Shown here one piece after another: positions 1-8,868 of a stretch of 64,000 bases of DNA. Under the pieces are notes generated by a model. The model was not told the origin of the DNA. It made no database searches and was given only the letters and a program-made list of their open reading frames with translations. A program made the position numbers and the translations under genes. Numbering within the stretch: position 1 is the stretch's first letter; the number at the start of each line of letters is the position of its first letter. Source of the stretch: Pseudomonas sp. L5B5 (GTDB lineage Bacteria > Pseudomonadota > Gammaproteobacteria > Pseudomonadales > Pseudomonadaceae); the NCBI RefSeq assembly GCF_020520285.1, contig NZ_CP084742.1, forward strand, positions 2,108,001 through 2,172,000. Reading direction: 5' to 3'.

Positions 1-439
1 GCGGCTCCTCGAGGGTCTTGAGCAAGGCGTTGAACGAGTGGCTGGAGAGCATGTGCACTTCGTCGATCAGGTAGACCTTGAAGCGCCCGCGGCTGGGGGC
101 GTACTGCACGTTGTCCAGCAGCTCTCGAGTGTCCTCGACCTTGGTCCGGCTCGCGGCGTCGATCTCGATCAGGTCGACGAAACGTCCTTCATCGATCTCG
201 GTGCACACCGAGCAGGTGCCGCACGGGGTGGAAGTGATGCCCGTTTCACAGTTCAGGCATTTGGCAATGATCCGCGCGATGGTGGTCTTGCCCACCCCGC
301 GGGTACCGGTAAACAGGTAGGCATGGTGCAGCCGCTGGCTGTCCAAGGCATTGATCAGAGCCTTGAGCACATGGGTCTGGCCGACCATTTCGCGGAACGA
401 GCGCGGACGCCATTTACGTGCAAGAACCTGATAACTCAT
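1..439 (-). CDS. dnaX: DNA polymerase III subunits gamma/tau, N-terminal part (cut by window edge)
   Basis: This is the AAA+ clamp-loader subunit that opens the beta sliding clamp and organises the replicative polymerase. Translation from the ATG at 439 gives 146 codons that run off the left edge. Visible are Walker A (GTRGVGKT, residues 45-52), the four zinc-finger cysteines that follow (CLNC...CGTCSVC), and the Walker B region (LIDEVHML). These are diagnostic of DnaX and separate it from HolB. The C-terminal two thirds, including any tau-specific frameshift site, lies outside. The gene reads away from the GGDEF-EAL gene upstream on the same strand; about 180 bases with a hairpin separate them, so it probably has its own promoter. 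Confidence 0.96.
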   Translation of the reverse strand, partial: MSYQVLARKWRPRSFREMVGQTHVLKALINALDSQRLHHAYLFTGTRGVGKTTIARIIAKCLNCETGITSTPCGTCSVCTEIDEGRFVDLIEIDAASRTKVEDTRELLDNVQYAPSRGRFKVYLIDEVHMLSSHSFNALLKTLEEP

Positions 440-586
440 CGAAAACCGTCGCAACTGGAAAGCGGAAGCCGGTAATGCTAGCGGAGCAAGGGCGAAATTG
501 CATCCGGCACGCTTGTCTAATCTGTCCAAGTGGCCATTTTTCAAGGGGTTGCCTGCCGGCCAATGGAATCCTGCAGTAATGAAGAC

Positions 587-604
587 GCCCGGCAAGGGCC
601 GGGC
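587..604 (-). terminator. Hairpin downstream of the GGDEF-EAL gene
   Basis: GCCCGGC (587-593) and GCCGGGC (598-604) form a 7-bp stem with a 4-base loop, 13 bases past the stop of the GGDEF-EAL gene on the minus strand. The following T content is modest (GTCTTCATT), so it is a plausible but weak intrinsic terminator. Confidence 0.5.
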
Positions 605-616
605 CATCGTCCAGCG

Positions 617-2353
617 CTACGTCGACTCGGCCCCGTCCGCACAAGCCTGGACCAGCCCCTGGCACCCGCTGCTACGCCACACCGCAGGCGGCAGGTAGCG
701 ACGGACCCACTCCAGCACGGCATCGGCCGGCATCGGTGCAGCGATGAAGTCGCCCATGGCCACCTCGCACCCCAGGGCCATCAAGCGCTCGCCATGGGCC
801 AGGCTCTCCAGCCCCTCGGCCACCACCCGGCGACCGAACGCCTGGGCCAGCCCCACCAGAGCCCGGACCAGCGCCTGGTCGTCCTGATCGTGGAGCATGT
901 CGCGAATGAACAGTCGGTCGATCTTGATGGTCTGGGTCCGCAAGTGCTTGAGATAACTCAAGGACGAGTGCCCGGTGCCAAAATCCCCCAGGGAGAACTG
1001 CACCCCGAAGCCCTGGCAGGCGTCGAGGCAGTCGCTGACCTTGTGGATGTTGTCGATGGCCACCGACTCGACGATCTCCAGGTCCAGCAAGGCCGGCGAG
1101 ACATCCGGATAACGATCGAGCATGTCCTTGAGCCGCTCGACGAAGTCCGCCCGCTGAAAATGCCGGGCGGCGATGTTCAAGCTTACCGGCCAGTCCTGCC
1201 CCGCAGCCTGCCAGCGCTGCAGCTGGGCCATCACCTCATGCATGACCCACTCGCCGATGTCGACGATCAGGTCGGTTTCCTCCACCTGCGGCAGGAACTC
1301 ATGGGTTCCCAGGAGTCCGCGCTGGGGATGCTGCCAGCGCAGCATGGCTTCCAGGCCCACCACTGCGCCGCTGCGCATGTTCACCTTGGGTTGGAAGAAC
1401 AGCCGCAGCTGCCCGCCGTCCAGCGCCTGGCGCACCTGCTCCACGGTCTGGTAGGTGACCATCACTTCACGATCGCGCAGCACATCGAACAGATGGAAGC
1501 GATTGCGGCCACTCTGCTTGGCCACGTACATGGCCTGGTCGGCATGACGCAGCAAGGTGTCGGCATCATGGTTGTCGGCGGGAAACAGGGTCACGCCGAT
1601 GCTGGCAAAGACGTTGATATCCTTGCCCTGGATCGAATAAGGCTGGGAAATGGTCGCCAGGACCCGCTGCAGCGCACCACGCAATTCCAGCATGTCGCGC
1701 ACATAGCGCAGAATCAGCACGAACTCATCGCCCCCCAGGCGTGCAACCACATCCTCGCCACGGATGATCGAGCGCAAGCGCGCCGCTACTTCCACCAGCA
1801 GCAGATCGCCACAGGCATGCCCGTAGCCATCGTTGACCGCCTTGAAACCGTCCAGGTCGAGCATGCACACCGCGAGCGGAATATCTTGCTGCCGGGAAAA
1901 TTCCAGGGCCTGGTACAACTGGTCGGAGAGGAACGCACGATTGGGTAGGCCCGTGAGCACGTCATGCCCGACCCGCCATTGCAGGGAATGCAGCAACTGG
2001 CGCTTTTCGCTGACATCGAAGCGAATCGACACATAACGCACCACCCGCCCGGAGCGCTGGTCCACCAGCGGCACCATGGTGCTGTCGACCCAATACAGGC
2101 TGCCGTCCTTGGCGCGATTGCAGATCTCGCCCTTCCACACCTGGCCCCGGATGATGGTGCGCCACAACTCGCCGAAGAACTCCGGCGGATGCAGCCCGGA
2201 GCTGAGCATGCTGTGGTCAGCGCCGATCAGTTCACCACGGCTGTAGCCCGAGACCTGGCAGAACAGGTCGTTGACATAGGTGATGCGGCCGTCCAGATCG
2301 GTTTCGGAAAAAATGGCGGCGGCATCGACGGCCCTACGGTATTTCTCATCCAT
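617..2353 (-). CDS. PAS-GGDEF-EAL cyclic-di-GMP protein with degenerate EAL domain
   Basis: A 578-residue cytoplasmic protein with no membrane segment: one PAS domain (about 1-118), GGDEF (about 130-290) and EAL (about 305-565). The active-site motif GGDEF (207-211) is intact and an inhibitory RxxD (RGED) lies five residues before it, so cyclase activity with product inhibition is plausible. In the EAL domain the Glu of the signature (EAM, 335-337), Asn393, Lys477 and Glu513 are present, but the DDFGTG loop reads GDFGTG: the first metal-binding Asp is Gly456. This predicts a crippled phosphodiesterase or a c-di-GMP receptor. The gene starts 18 bases after the stop of the aer-like receptor, which also begins with a PAS domain, so the two are probably cotranscribed. 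Confidence 0.93.
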   Translation of the reverse strand: MDEKYRRAVDAAAIFSETDLDGRITYVNDLFCQVSGYSRGELIGADHSMLSSGLHPPEFFGELWRTIIRGQVWKGEICNRAKDGSLYWVDSTMVPLVDQRSGRVVRYVSIRFDVSEKRQLLHSLQWRVGHDVLTGLPNRAFLSDQLYQALEFSRQQDIPLAVCMLDLDGFKAVNDGYGHACGDLLLVEVAARLRSIIRGEDVVARLGGDEFVLILRYVRDMLELRGALQRVLATISQPYSIQGKDINVFASIGVTLFPADNHDADTLLRHADQAMYVAKQSGRNRFHLFDVLRDREVMVTYQTVEQVRQALDGGQLRLFFQPKVNMRSGAVVGLEAMLRWQHPQRGLLGTHEFLPQVEETDLIVDIGEWVMHEVMAQLQRWQAAGQDWPVSLNIAARHFQRADFVERLKDMLDRYPDVSPALLDLEIVESVAIDNIHKVSDCLDACQGFGVQFSLGDFGTGHSSLSYLKHLRTQTIKIDRLFIRDMLHDQDDQALVRALVGLAQAFGRRVVAEGLESLAHGERLMALGCEVAMGDFIAAPMPADAVLEWVRRYLPPAVWRSSGCQGLVQACADGAEST

Positions 2354-2371
2354 GAGTCGAACTCACTGTCG

Positions 2372-3937
2372 CTAGCGGTTGAACCGCTCGACCAAGGCGT
2401 GCAGCCCGGAAGAGATGTTTTCCAGCTCGGCCCCACGAAGCACTCCGACGCTGGCGTTCTCGGCAGTGCGCTGCACCGTGACAGCCACGCTGTTGATCTG
2501 TTCGGACACCGATTCGGCGACATGGGACTGCTCCTGGGAAGCCGCGGCCATCTGCTGGCTCATGTCGGTAATGCGCTCGACCGCAGCGCCGATGCCCTGC
2601 AAGGCCTGCTGCGCCTGCAGTACCTGCTGCACCCCCTGCTCGGCTTCCTCGATACCGAGGCTGGCGATCTGCACCGCCTCGTCAGCCCCGGCCCGCAGGC
2701 TCTGGATGATGCCCTGGATCTGCTGGGTGGATTCCCGGGTCTTGCCGGCCAGGGCCCGCACTTCATCGGCCACGACCGCGAATCCGCGTCCCTGCTCGCC
2801 AGCCCGGGCCGCCTCGATGGCAGCATTCAGGGCCAGCAGGTTGGTCTGGTCGGCGATCGCCTGGATCATGCTCGCCGCCACCATGATGTCCTGGGTCTGC
2901 CCGGCCAGATCCCCCACCGCCTGGTTGATCTGGGTGACCGTACGGGCCAGCACCTGGATCGCCTCGCGGGAGGTGCCCGCTACCTGGCTGCCCTGCTGCG
3001 CCAGCAGGTTGGCGGTGTGGGCTTCGCTGGCAGTATGCTGCACATGCTCGGCGACTTCGGTGATCGAAGCGGCCATCTGGGTCATGGCGGCGGCGGTCAT
3101 GTCGGTTTCCGCCCGCTGCTCCAGCAGCGCCGACTCGGTGCGACTGGACAACTGGCTGGAGTCCGCGGCTGCCGCTGCCATCTGCCGGGCCAGGTCGCTG
3201 AGGCGGGTCAAGGCGGTTTTCAGCCGGGCCTCCTCGCTGACCAGGATCATCTGCAATTGCGCCGCCGGCCCGAGGGATTCGCTGTAGGCCAGGGCACAGA
3301 TCGGATCGGCGAAGGTGTTGGGCGTGCTGCTGACAATGTCCTTGAGCTGTCGGCCCAGGCGGCGCTGGGCCAACAGTCCGACGCCAAGGAATCCCGCCAG
3401 CGTCAGACCTTGGGCCGCCAGGGCCGGCAACCAGTTGAAGGCCGCCAGGCAAGCCGCCGCTACCGTCATCGGCACCAACAGCGGACGAGCCCCGGCCTCC
3501 AGACGGCGCCAGGCCGAAACCGGCGCCTTGTCGGCGCGCAACCGCGCATACAGGATCTCGGCCCGCGTCACCTGCTCGCGGGTCGGCTTGACCCGTACCG
3601 ACTCATAACCCACCAGGCGCCCATCCTCGAGGATCGGCGTGACATAGGCGCTGACCCAATAGAAGTTGCCATTCTTGCAGCGGTTCTTCACCACCCCCAT
3701 CCAGCTGTGGCCGGCCTTCAGATAACGCCACATGGATTCGAACACCGCCGTCGGCATATCGGGATGGCGCACCAGGTTGTGGGTACTGCCGATCAGCTCT
3801 GCCTGGCTGAAACCGCTCATGGCAGCGAACTCGGCATTGCAGTACGTGATGTGACTGCTGGTGTCGGTGGCGGATATGAGCCGCTGCTGGTCGGGGAAGG
3901 TCTGCTCGACAGCGGTGACCGGCAAATTGAGACGCAC
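2372..3937 (-). CDS. aer: Aer-type PAS-containing methyl-accepting chemotaxis protein
   Basis: An energy/oxygen-taxis receptor of 521 residues. The N-terminal PAS domain (about 1-115) senses redox state in this family through FAD. A hydrophobic membrane anchor (about 150-190) and a long cytoplasmic signalling domain follow, with the hairpin tip [16 protein letters not shown] that contacts CheA/CheW. The reading frame extends upstream to 4027, but I chose the GTG at 3937: it has GGAG seven bases upstream, and the product then begins [11 protein letters not shown], the usual Aer start, at the usual length. The gene is followed after 18 bases by the GGDEF-EAL gene, which suggests coupling of aerotaxis to c-di-GMP. 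Pseudomonas carries several Aer paralogues; which one this is cannot be told here. Confidence 0.9.
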   Translation of the reverse strand: MRLNLPVTAVEQTFPDQQRLISATDTSSHITYCNAEFAAMSGFSQAELIGSTHNLVRHPDMPTAVFESMWRYLKAGHSWMGVVKNRCKNGNFYWVSAYVTPILEDGRLVGYESVRVKPTREQVTRAEILYARLRADKAPVSAWRRLEAGARPLLVPMTVAAACLAAFNWLPALAAQGLTLAGFLGVGLLAQRRLGRQLKDIVSSTPNTFADPICALAYSESLGPAAQLQMILVSEEARLKTALTRLSDLARQMAAAAADSSQLSSRTESALLEQRAETDMTAAAMTQMAASITEVAEHVQHTASEAHTANLLAQQGSQVAGTSREAIQVLARTVTQINQAVGDLAGQTQDIMVAASMIQAIADQTNLLALNAAIEAARAGEQGRGFAVVADEVRALAGKTRESTQQIQGIIQSLRAGADEAVQIASLGIEEAEQGVQQVLQAQQALQGIGAAVERITDMSQQMAAASQEQSHVAESVSEQINSVAVTVQRTAENASVGVLRGAELENISSGLHALVERFNR

Positions 3938-4381
3938 TTTAGAACTCCATAGACAACCTGCAATCAATAGTTGCCGAGAGCCGGCGTTAGATTGATTGGC
4001 GATTACTTTCCTGGCGGTACGGCTCAATCGGAAGTTTTACCTTGATTGCAGCCGTACAGCGGGTTTGCGTCGCAGTTGACCGTCTATTGGACGAAGGTCA
4101 ACTAGGATCAGATAAGGCGTCAGATAGAGGCGGCGGACGGAGTGTTGGCGGGATTTACGAGACGTTCGAGCCTCTACCAAGTCCTGGGTTTAGATGAACA
4201 AGGGAAATGCAATGATTTCTTGTTTCATAAACCTGCCTTCTGAAACTAGATCACCAAATACCTGTCCGAAGCGCCGATTCTACGAAATGCATCACATTTT
4301 GCAAAGCAAGGTGATGGAACATGGTGTTGTCTAATGCCAATATTTATCGTTAAGTTCTTGATTCTAAATGGGAATTGAGCG
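3938..4381. other. 444-base intergenic region between divergent aer and XRE genes
   Basis: No convincing gene is seen. The half near the XRE gene (about 4190-4381) is clearly richer in A and T than the surroundings. It must contain the promoters of both divergent genes, but I cannot assign -35/-10 boxes with confidence. Confidence 0.6.
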
Positions 4382-4696
4382 ATGCAAATTTCAAGTTTGG
4401 GTGCAGCCATCAAGCGCTATCGAAAGGTAGCGGGGCTTACTCAGGCTGAACTAGGTGAAAAAACCGGTTTTGACCCAAAAACCATCAGCCGCTTCGAAAC
4501 CGGCACCTACACCCCCAGCGTTGAAGCTCTATTTCTGTTGGCTGAAGTACTGGGAGTGAAGCTGAAAGCCTTCTTCGCCGATCTGGGTGATGAAGACGAA
4601 CAGCGGGCTTATTTGTTCGGTGTCATTCACAAAGCCACCCCGAAGGATCTGGGAAAGCTGATAGCAGCGGTAGACCAGGCCTTGTCCAAGCCTTGA
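4382..4696 (+). CDS. Small XRE-family HTH transcriptional regulator
   Basis: A 104-residue single-domain protein. A classic Cro/CI helix-turn-helix occupies roughly residues 8-62 (GLTQAELGEKTGFDPKTISRFETG...PSVEALFLLAEVLGV). A short C-terminal tail (DLGKLIAAVDQALSKP) probably dimerises. No sensor or peptidase domain is present, and no toxin or antitoxin partner is adjacent, so it is not obviously part of a toxin-antitoxin pair. The gene and its upstream region are lower in GC than their neighbours. It is monocistronic, ending in a strong intrinsic terminator. Target genes are unknown. Confidence 0.85.
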   Translation: MQISSLGAAIKRYRKVAGLTQAELGEKTGFDPKTISRFETGTYTPSVEALFLLAEVLGVKLKAFFADLGDEDEQRAYLFGVIHKATPKDLGKLIAAVDQALSKP

Positions 4697-4720
4697 GCCC
4701 CGCAGTCAATCAACCTAGAA

Positions 4721-4760
4721 GACCCGCTCACCACCCCCTGATGAGCGGGTCTCTTTTTTA
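4721..4760 (+). terminator. Intrinsic terminator after XRE gene
   Basis: GACCCGCTCA (4721-4730) pairs with TGAGCGGGTC (4742-4751), a perfect 10-bp stem followed by a run of T residues. Textbook rho-independent terminator. Confidence 0.92.
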
Positions 4761-4837
4761 ACGTGCGACTCCTGACAGGAACTGACTGCCCCGGCGCATA
4801 AGCTGCCGCCCAAGTACAGCCCCCTCCAGGAGTCATC

Positions 4838-5209
4838 ATGATCACCAATACCTACTTCCTGCTTTATGTGGACAGCCCCGTCGCCAGCGCGGACTTCTAC
4901 AGCCGCCTGCTGGACAAACAGCCGGTGCAGTCATCGCCCGTGTTCGCCCTGTTCATCCTCGACTCAGGCATCAAGCTCGGGCTCTGGTCACGCCAGGTCG
5001 TCCAGCCCCAAGCCCAGGCCGACGCCGGCTGCGGCGAGCTGGGCTGGGCCGTGGACAGCCGCGAAGCCGTGGATGAACTGCACCGGCACTGGCTGGCACT
5101 GGGCATCACCATCATCCAGGCGCCCACCCTGATGGACTTCGGCTACACCCTGCTCGCTCTCGACCCGGACGGTCATCGCCTGCGGGTGCTGTACCTCACC
5201 GTCGACTGA
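4838..5209 (+). CDS. VOC (glyoxalase/bleomycin-resistance fold) family protein
   Basis: A 123-residue protein with the paired beta-alpha-beta-beta-beta modules of the vicinal oxygen chelate superfamily (YFLLYVDSPVASADFYSRLL near the N-terminus; GYTLLALDPDGHRLRVL at the C-terminus). VOC proteins act as glyoxalases, dioxygenases or drug-binding resistance proteins. The metal-ligand pattern of true glyoxalase I is not evident, so no substrate is assigned. An AGGAG ribosome site precedes the ATG. The gene stands alone between two intrinsic terminators. Confidence 0.85.
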   Translation: MITNTYFLLYVDSPVASADFYSRLLDKQPVQSSPVFALFILDSGIKLGLWSRQVVQPQAQADAGCGELGWAVDSREAVDELHRHWLALGITIIQAPTLMDFGYTLLALDPDGHRLRVLYLTVD

Positions 5210-5214
5210 CCTCT

Positions 5215-5246
5215 CGCCAAGGGCGCCGTCACGGGTGCCCTTGGCG
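5215..5246 (+). terminator. Hairpin after VOC gene
   Basis: CGCCAAGGGC (5215-5224) and GCCCTTGGCG (5237-5246) form a perfect 10-bp stem six bases after the stop codon. The T tract is poor on this strand, so termination efficiency is uncertain. Confidence 0.65.
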
Positions 5247-5353
5247 ACGCCACGTTCTTGACCGGCGGAAATAAATGGAAACATTGCATTGAGCAACCCA
5301 ATCCCCGTCGTTATCCTTGCGCGCCTACTTGTCACAAAATGTAAGGGAATACG

Positions 5354-6247
5354 ATGAAGTACCTGCGTCGTCTCATGGCCATGGTCGTGCTCTGCGCCAC
5401 CCCCCTCTTTGCCAGTGCAGCCGCTGCGCCCGATACCAAGGACGCCGAACCCCAGACTGCCGAACAGTTTCTCGCCTCGCTCTCGCCTCGCCACGGCAAC
5501 GTCAAGCTGCCCGGCGACATCGCCAGCCTCGACCTGAGCAACGAGTTCTACTACCTCAACCCCAAGGACACCGAAAAGCTGCTCACCGAAGGCTGGGGCA
5601 ACCCTCCCGGCTTCACCACCCTGGGCATGATCGTGCCCAGCGCCGTAAGCCCGCTGTCCGCCGAGGGCTGGGGGGTCATCATCAGCTACAAGAACGACGG
5701 CCACATCTCCGACGACGATGCAGCGAAAATCGATTACCAGGACTTGCTCAAAGAGATGCAGTCCGCAGACGAAGAAGACAACAAGCAGCGCAAGGAACAG
5801 GGCTACGGCACCATCCACCTGCTGGGCTGGGCTGAGCAGCCAAGCTATGACGCACAATCCCACAAGATGTACTGGGCTCGCGAACTCAAGGCCGAAGGCG
5901 CCGAGAGCAACACCCTGAACTACAGCATCCGGGTACTGGGGCGCGAAGGTGTGCTGGAGCTCAACGCGGTCGCCTCCATGCAGGATCTGCCGACCATCAA
6001 GCGTGAGATTCCCAAGGTCCTGGCCTTCACCAACTTCACCGATGGCAATCGCTACGCCGACTACAACCCGAGCACCGACAAGCTGGCCAGCTATGGCCTG
6101 GCTGCCCTGGTAGCCGGCGGCATCGCGAGCAAGGCCGGGCTGTTCGCCAAGCTTGGCGTGCTGCTGTTGGCCGGCAAGAAGTTCATCGTGATCGGCGTAC
6201 TGGCCGTCGCCGCCTTCATCGGCAGGCTGTTCAAGAAAAAGAACTGA
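5354..6247 (+). CDS. DUF2167 family membrane protein
   Basis: A 297-residue protein of the DUF2167 family, whose function I do not know. The N-terminus is a signal peptide (basic MKYLRRL, hydrophobic core, cleavage near ASAAAA). The middle is a soluble, probably periplasmic domain rich in Trp, Tyr and Gly. A C-terminal hydrophobic region (about 252-290) is rich in Gly/Ala/Val and ends in the basic tail RLFKKKN, giving a C-terminal membrane anchor. An AAGGGA ribosome site sits well placed before the ATG. The gene is monocistronic, ending in a palindromic hairpin shared with the convergent EamA gene. Confidence 0.87.
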   Translation: MKYLRRLMAMVVLCATPLFASAAAAPDTKDAEPQTAEQFLASLSPRHGNVKLPGDIASLDLSNEFYYLNPKDTEKLLTEGWGNPPGFTTLGMIVPSAVSPLSAEGWGVIISYKNDGHISDDDAAKIDYQDLLKEMQSADEEDNKQRKEQGYGTIHLLGWAEQPSYDAQSHKMYWARELKAEGAESNTLNYSIRVLGREGVLELNAVASMQDLPTIKREIPKVLAFTNFTDGNRYADYNPSTDKLASYGLAALVAGGIASKAGLFAKLGVLLLAGKKFIVIGVLAVAAFIGRLFKKKN

Positions 6248-6256
6248 TTCACTGTA

Positions 6257-6282
6257 CGAGGCCTCGTCAAACCGAGGCCTCG
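6257..6282. terminator. Bidirectional hairpin between DUF2167 and EamA genes
   Basis: Two copies of the self-complementary 10-mer CGAGGCCTCG (6257-6266 and 6273-6282) flank a 6-base loop. Because each arm is itself a palindrome, the structure is identical on both strands. The second arm and loop lie inside the last codons and stop of the convergent EamA gene. Confidence 0.65.
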
Positions 6283-7214
6283 TCGCTGTTCACAAGACGC
6301 TCACCCGCTACCTTGCTCCGACCTCGCCGCCAACGCCCCTCCAACTGCATGGCAATGACACTGCCCAACACCACCGCCGCCCCCACCACCACACCCGCCC
6401 GCAACGTCTCCCCCAATACAGTCGCAGCCAGCAGCATGGCCACCGGCGGAATCAGGTACATGGCGATCGATGCCCGGCTGACCTCGACCCGGGCCAGCAC
6501 ATAGGCCCAGGCCAGATAGGCCAGTGCACTGGGAAACAGCCCCAGCAACAGTACCGCCAAGTTCACCCGCCAGGATGCCTGGACAGCAGCCCGGTCCAGT
6601 CCTGGGGCGTACACCAGCAACAACAAGGTGCCGCCCCAGACCATGTAGCAGACCGTGGTCAATAGCCCATAGCGCCCCGAAAAGCGCCGCTGCAGCACGA
6701 AGTACAACCCCCAGGAAAAAGCCGCCAGCAGTACCAGCAGGCATTGGGGCTGGATCGAGCCCAGGCCGCGATCACCCACGACCACCAACAGCGCCCCCAC
6801 CAGCCCCAGCGTCACGCATCCCCAGCGCCAGCCACTGACCGGCTCCTTGAGCCAGAAGAACGCGATCAGGGTGCTGAAGATTGGCGCCGATTGGGCCAGC
6901 ACACTGGATGCGCCAGCACTCAAGCCCTGCTGGCCATAGTTGAGACTGACGTGATGCAACGTGATGGCGAAGAATCCCAGCACCAGCAACCAGGGCAGAT
7001 CCCGCCAGCGCGGCAGGGAAATGTTCAGCGCCAGGGCAATACCCGCCATGAACACCGAGGCGATCAAAAAGCGCAGCAGCGCCAGATGCCCGGGACTGTA
7101 GCCTTCCAGGCCGATATGAATGCCAACGGGCGAATAGGCCCAGCACAGGATCACCAGCGCAGTGGCCAGCACCTGCTTGAACAAGGGAGAGATCTTCACG
7201 ACACAGGTTTCCAC
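6267..7214 (-). CDS. EamA/DMT-superfamily permease
   Basis: A 315-residue integral membrane protein with about ten hydrophobic helices arranged as two EamA repeats. Signature stretches are GIHIGLEGYSPGHLALLRFLIA in the first half and SALAYLAWAYVLARVE with a GE(T/L) motif after TVLG in the second. DMT permeases export or import amino acids, nucleosides or metabolites; the substrate is not deducible. The gene is divergent from a LysR regulator across an 82-base spacer, an arrangement in which the regulator usually controls the permease. The last codons overlap the shared hairpin. Confidence 0.88.
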   Translation of the reverse strand: METCVVKISPLFKQVLATALVILCWAYSPVGIHIGLEGYSPGHLALLRFLIASVFMAGIALALNISLPRWRDLPWLLVLGFFAITLHHVSLNYGQQGLSAGASSVLAQSAPIFSTLIAFFWLKEPVSGWRWGCVTLGLVGALLVVVGDRGLGSIQPQCLLVLLAAFSWGLYFVLQRRFSGRYGLLTTVCYMVWGGTLLLLVYAPGLDRAAVQASWRVNLAVLLLGLFPSALAYLAWAYVLARVEVSRASIAMYLIPPVAMLLAATVLGETLRAGVVVGAAVVLGSVIAMQLEGRWRRGRSKVAGERLVNSDEASV

Positions 7215-7296
7215 TCAAGGTAGGGACCTGCAGTTTCCCGCTCTCGAAAGCTCACGACAATTAACCGATAATGAGCCTATTGCTCAGTGGAAATGA

Positions 7297-8166
7297 ATGA
7301 TGGAACTGACTCAACTGAAGATGGTGCAGGCCGTTGCCCGCTCCGGCAGCATTGCGCGCGCAGCCGAACAGTTGCATTGCGTACCCTCCAACATCACCAA
7401 TCGCCTCAAGCAGCTGGAAAGCGAGCTGGGGACCGCGCTGTTCACCCGCATCGGACGGGGCCTGAAGATCAGCCCGGCCGGAGAAATCTTCCTGGGCTAC
7501 AGCGAACGCATCCTGGGCCTGGTGGAAGAAGCCAGGCGCGCGGTGGACAGCCAGGCCGAACCCAGCGGACCGCTGCGCCTGGGCTCGATCGAGTCCTGTG
7601 CCGGTGGCCGTCTCCCGCCCTTGCTGGCCGAGTATCACCGACGCTACCCGCAAGTCAGCGTGGAACTGGTGACCGGCACCTGGTCGCAACTCTTCGAGGA
7701 ACTGCGCCACCAGCGCATCGACGGTGCCCTGGTGGCCATCGATACCCTGCCGGCAAAGCTGCAGCAGACCGTGCTCTACAACGAACCCCTGGTGTTGATC
7801 TCGAGCGCCGACAGCGCGCCGATCCACAGCGCCAGCGACCTGCAAGGACAGCACCTGTTCATGTGGCCGGCAGGCTGCCCTTATCGCCGGGCGCTGGAAA
7901 GCTGGCTCGACAAGCATGGCCTGAACCTGCCCATCACCGGCTACGCCAGTTGGGGCACCATCATCGGGTGCGTCAGCGCAGGCGTTGGCGTGTCGTTGAT
8001 ACCCGAGGGGGTACTGGAACGCTATTCACAATCCTCGACCCTGACCGTCCAACGCTTCAGCGACCTAGCCCCGGTGGACAACCGTTTTGTCTGGCACCAG
8101 GACGTGCAACGACACGGCGCCCGGGATGCTTTCGCCCAGTTGCTGCGCGAAAAGCTCGGCGCCTGA
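7297..8166 (+). CDS. LysR-family transcriptional regulator
   Basis: A 289-residue LysR regulator: N-terminal winged HTH (about 3-60, SIARAAEQLHCVPSNITNRLKQLE) and a periplasmic-binding-protein-like effector domain (about 90-285). The start may be the first or second of two tandem ATGs (7297 or 7300). It lies divergent from the EamA permease, which is its likely target. Its stop codon abuts the stop of the convergent GrpB-family gene (TGACTAG), leaving no spacer. Confidence 0.9.
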   Translation: MMELTQLKMVQAVARSGSIARAAEQLHCVPSNITNRLKQLESELGTALFTRIGRGLKISPAGEIFLGYSERILGLVEEARRAVDSQAEPSGPLRLGSIESCAGGRLPPLLAEYHRRYPQVSVELVTGTWSQLFEELRHQRIDGALVAIDTLPAKLQQTVLYNEPLVLISSADSAPIHSASDLQGQHLFMWPAGCPYRRALESWLDKHGLNLPITGYASWGTIIGCVSAGVGVSLIPEGVLERYSQSSTLTVQRFSDLAPVDNRFVWHQDVQRHGARDAFAQLLREKLGA

Positions 8167-8685
8167 CTAGTCACGAGCCGCCGACTGCAGGTGGCGCCTC
8201 ATCACCGCCTCGATGAAAGGCGCCTTGCCAGCGAGATATTCTGCGATGCCATCGCGGTTGCTGGCCTCCAGTTGCAGCTTCAGCGCCTGATACTGCTGGC
8301 ACAGCTCGACGTCAGCCCGCAACAGATCGCGAAAGCCCAGCATCCAGCGAATCTGTTCATGCCCCACCAGGCATACATGCACTTTATGGGTCCGCACGCC
8401 CTCGACGTCCCGTCGATAGAAGTGATGCCCGACGGACAGATCACTACCCCGGACATACCCCAGGGTTGCCATGAAAGCACGGCGCGCCGCCGCCTCCCGG
8501 TGCTGCGACACCACCACCAGCACATCGAGTTCCGGCTTCGCCGCAAGACCCACCACGGCGGTACTGCCCACGTGATGAATATCCAGCAGCTCGCCGGCAA
8601 AACCCTGGGCAATACGCTCGCGCTCGGCGCAGAACGCAAGCGGCCACTGAGGGCTGTAAGAGGATATCTTGCTGGTCAGCGCCAT
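8167..8685 (-). CDS. GrpB-family (nucleotidyltransferase-like) protein
   Basis: A 172-residue protein of the GrpB/UPF0157 family, which has a nucleotidyltransferase fold. Diagnostic motifs are HHVGSTAVVGLAAKPELDVLV and HKVHVCLVGHEQIRWMLGFRDLLR. The frame is open upstream, but the ATG at 8685 is chosen because AAGGA lies five bases before it and the product then starts at the family's usual position. Biochemical role is unproven for the family. It is convergent with the LysR gene. Confidence 0.86.
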   Translation of the reverse strand: MALTSKISSYSPQWPLAFCAERERIAQGFAGELLDIHHVGSTAVVGLAAKPELDVLVVVSQHREAAARRAFMATLGYVRGSDLSVGHHFYRRDVEGVRTHKVHVCLVGHEQIRWMLGFRDLLRADVELCQQYQALKLQLEASNRDGIAEYLAGKAPFIEAVMRRHLQSAARD

Positions 8686-8868
8686 GATCGTTCCTTGTGC
8701 ACAGGCCGGGATTACGCAAGGTCGAGTCACCGGCACCCAAGCCCACCAGGCTGCCTGGGCTACAAAACCTGCGGACACGCAAAAGCTGCACAGCTTGCGC
8801 TGCACACCATTCAAGAATCAGGGATTTGGATCAAGCTCATCGAGGAACGACGAGGGCGTTATGGAGGC

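Noticed and set aside
1964..3952. A 662-codon plus-strand frame opposite aer and part of the GGDEF-EAL gene
   Set aside because: Antisense to two clear domain proteins. Composition is typical of shadow frames.
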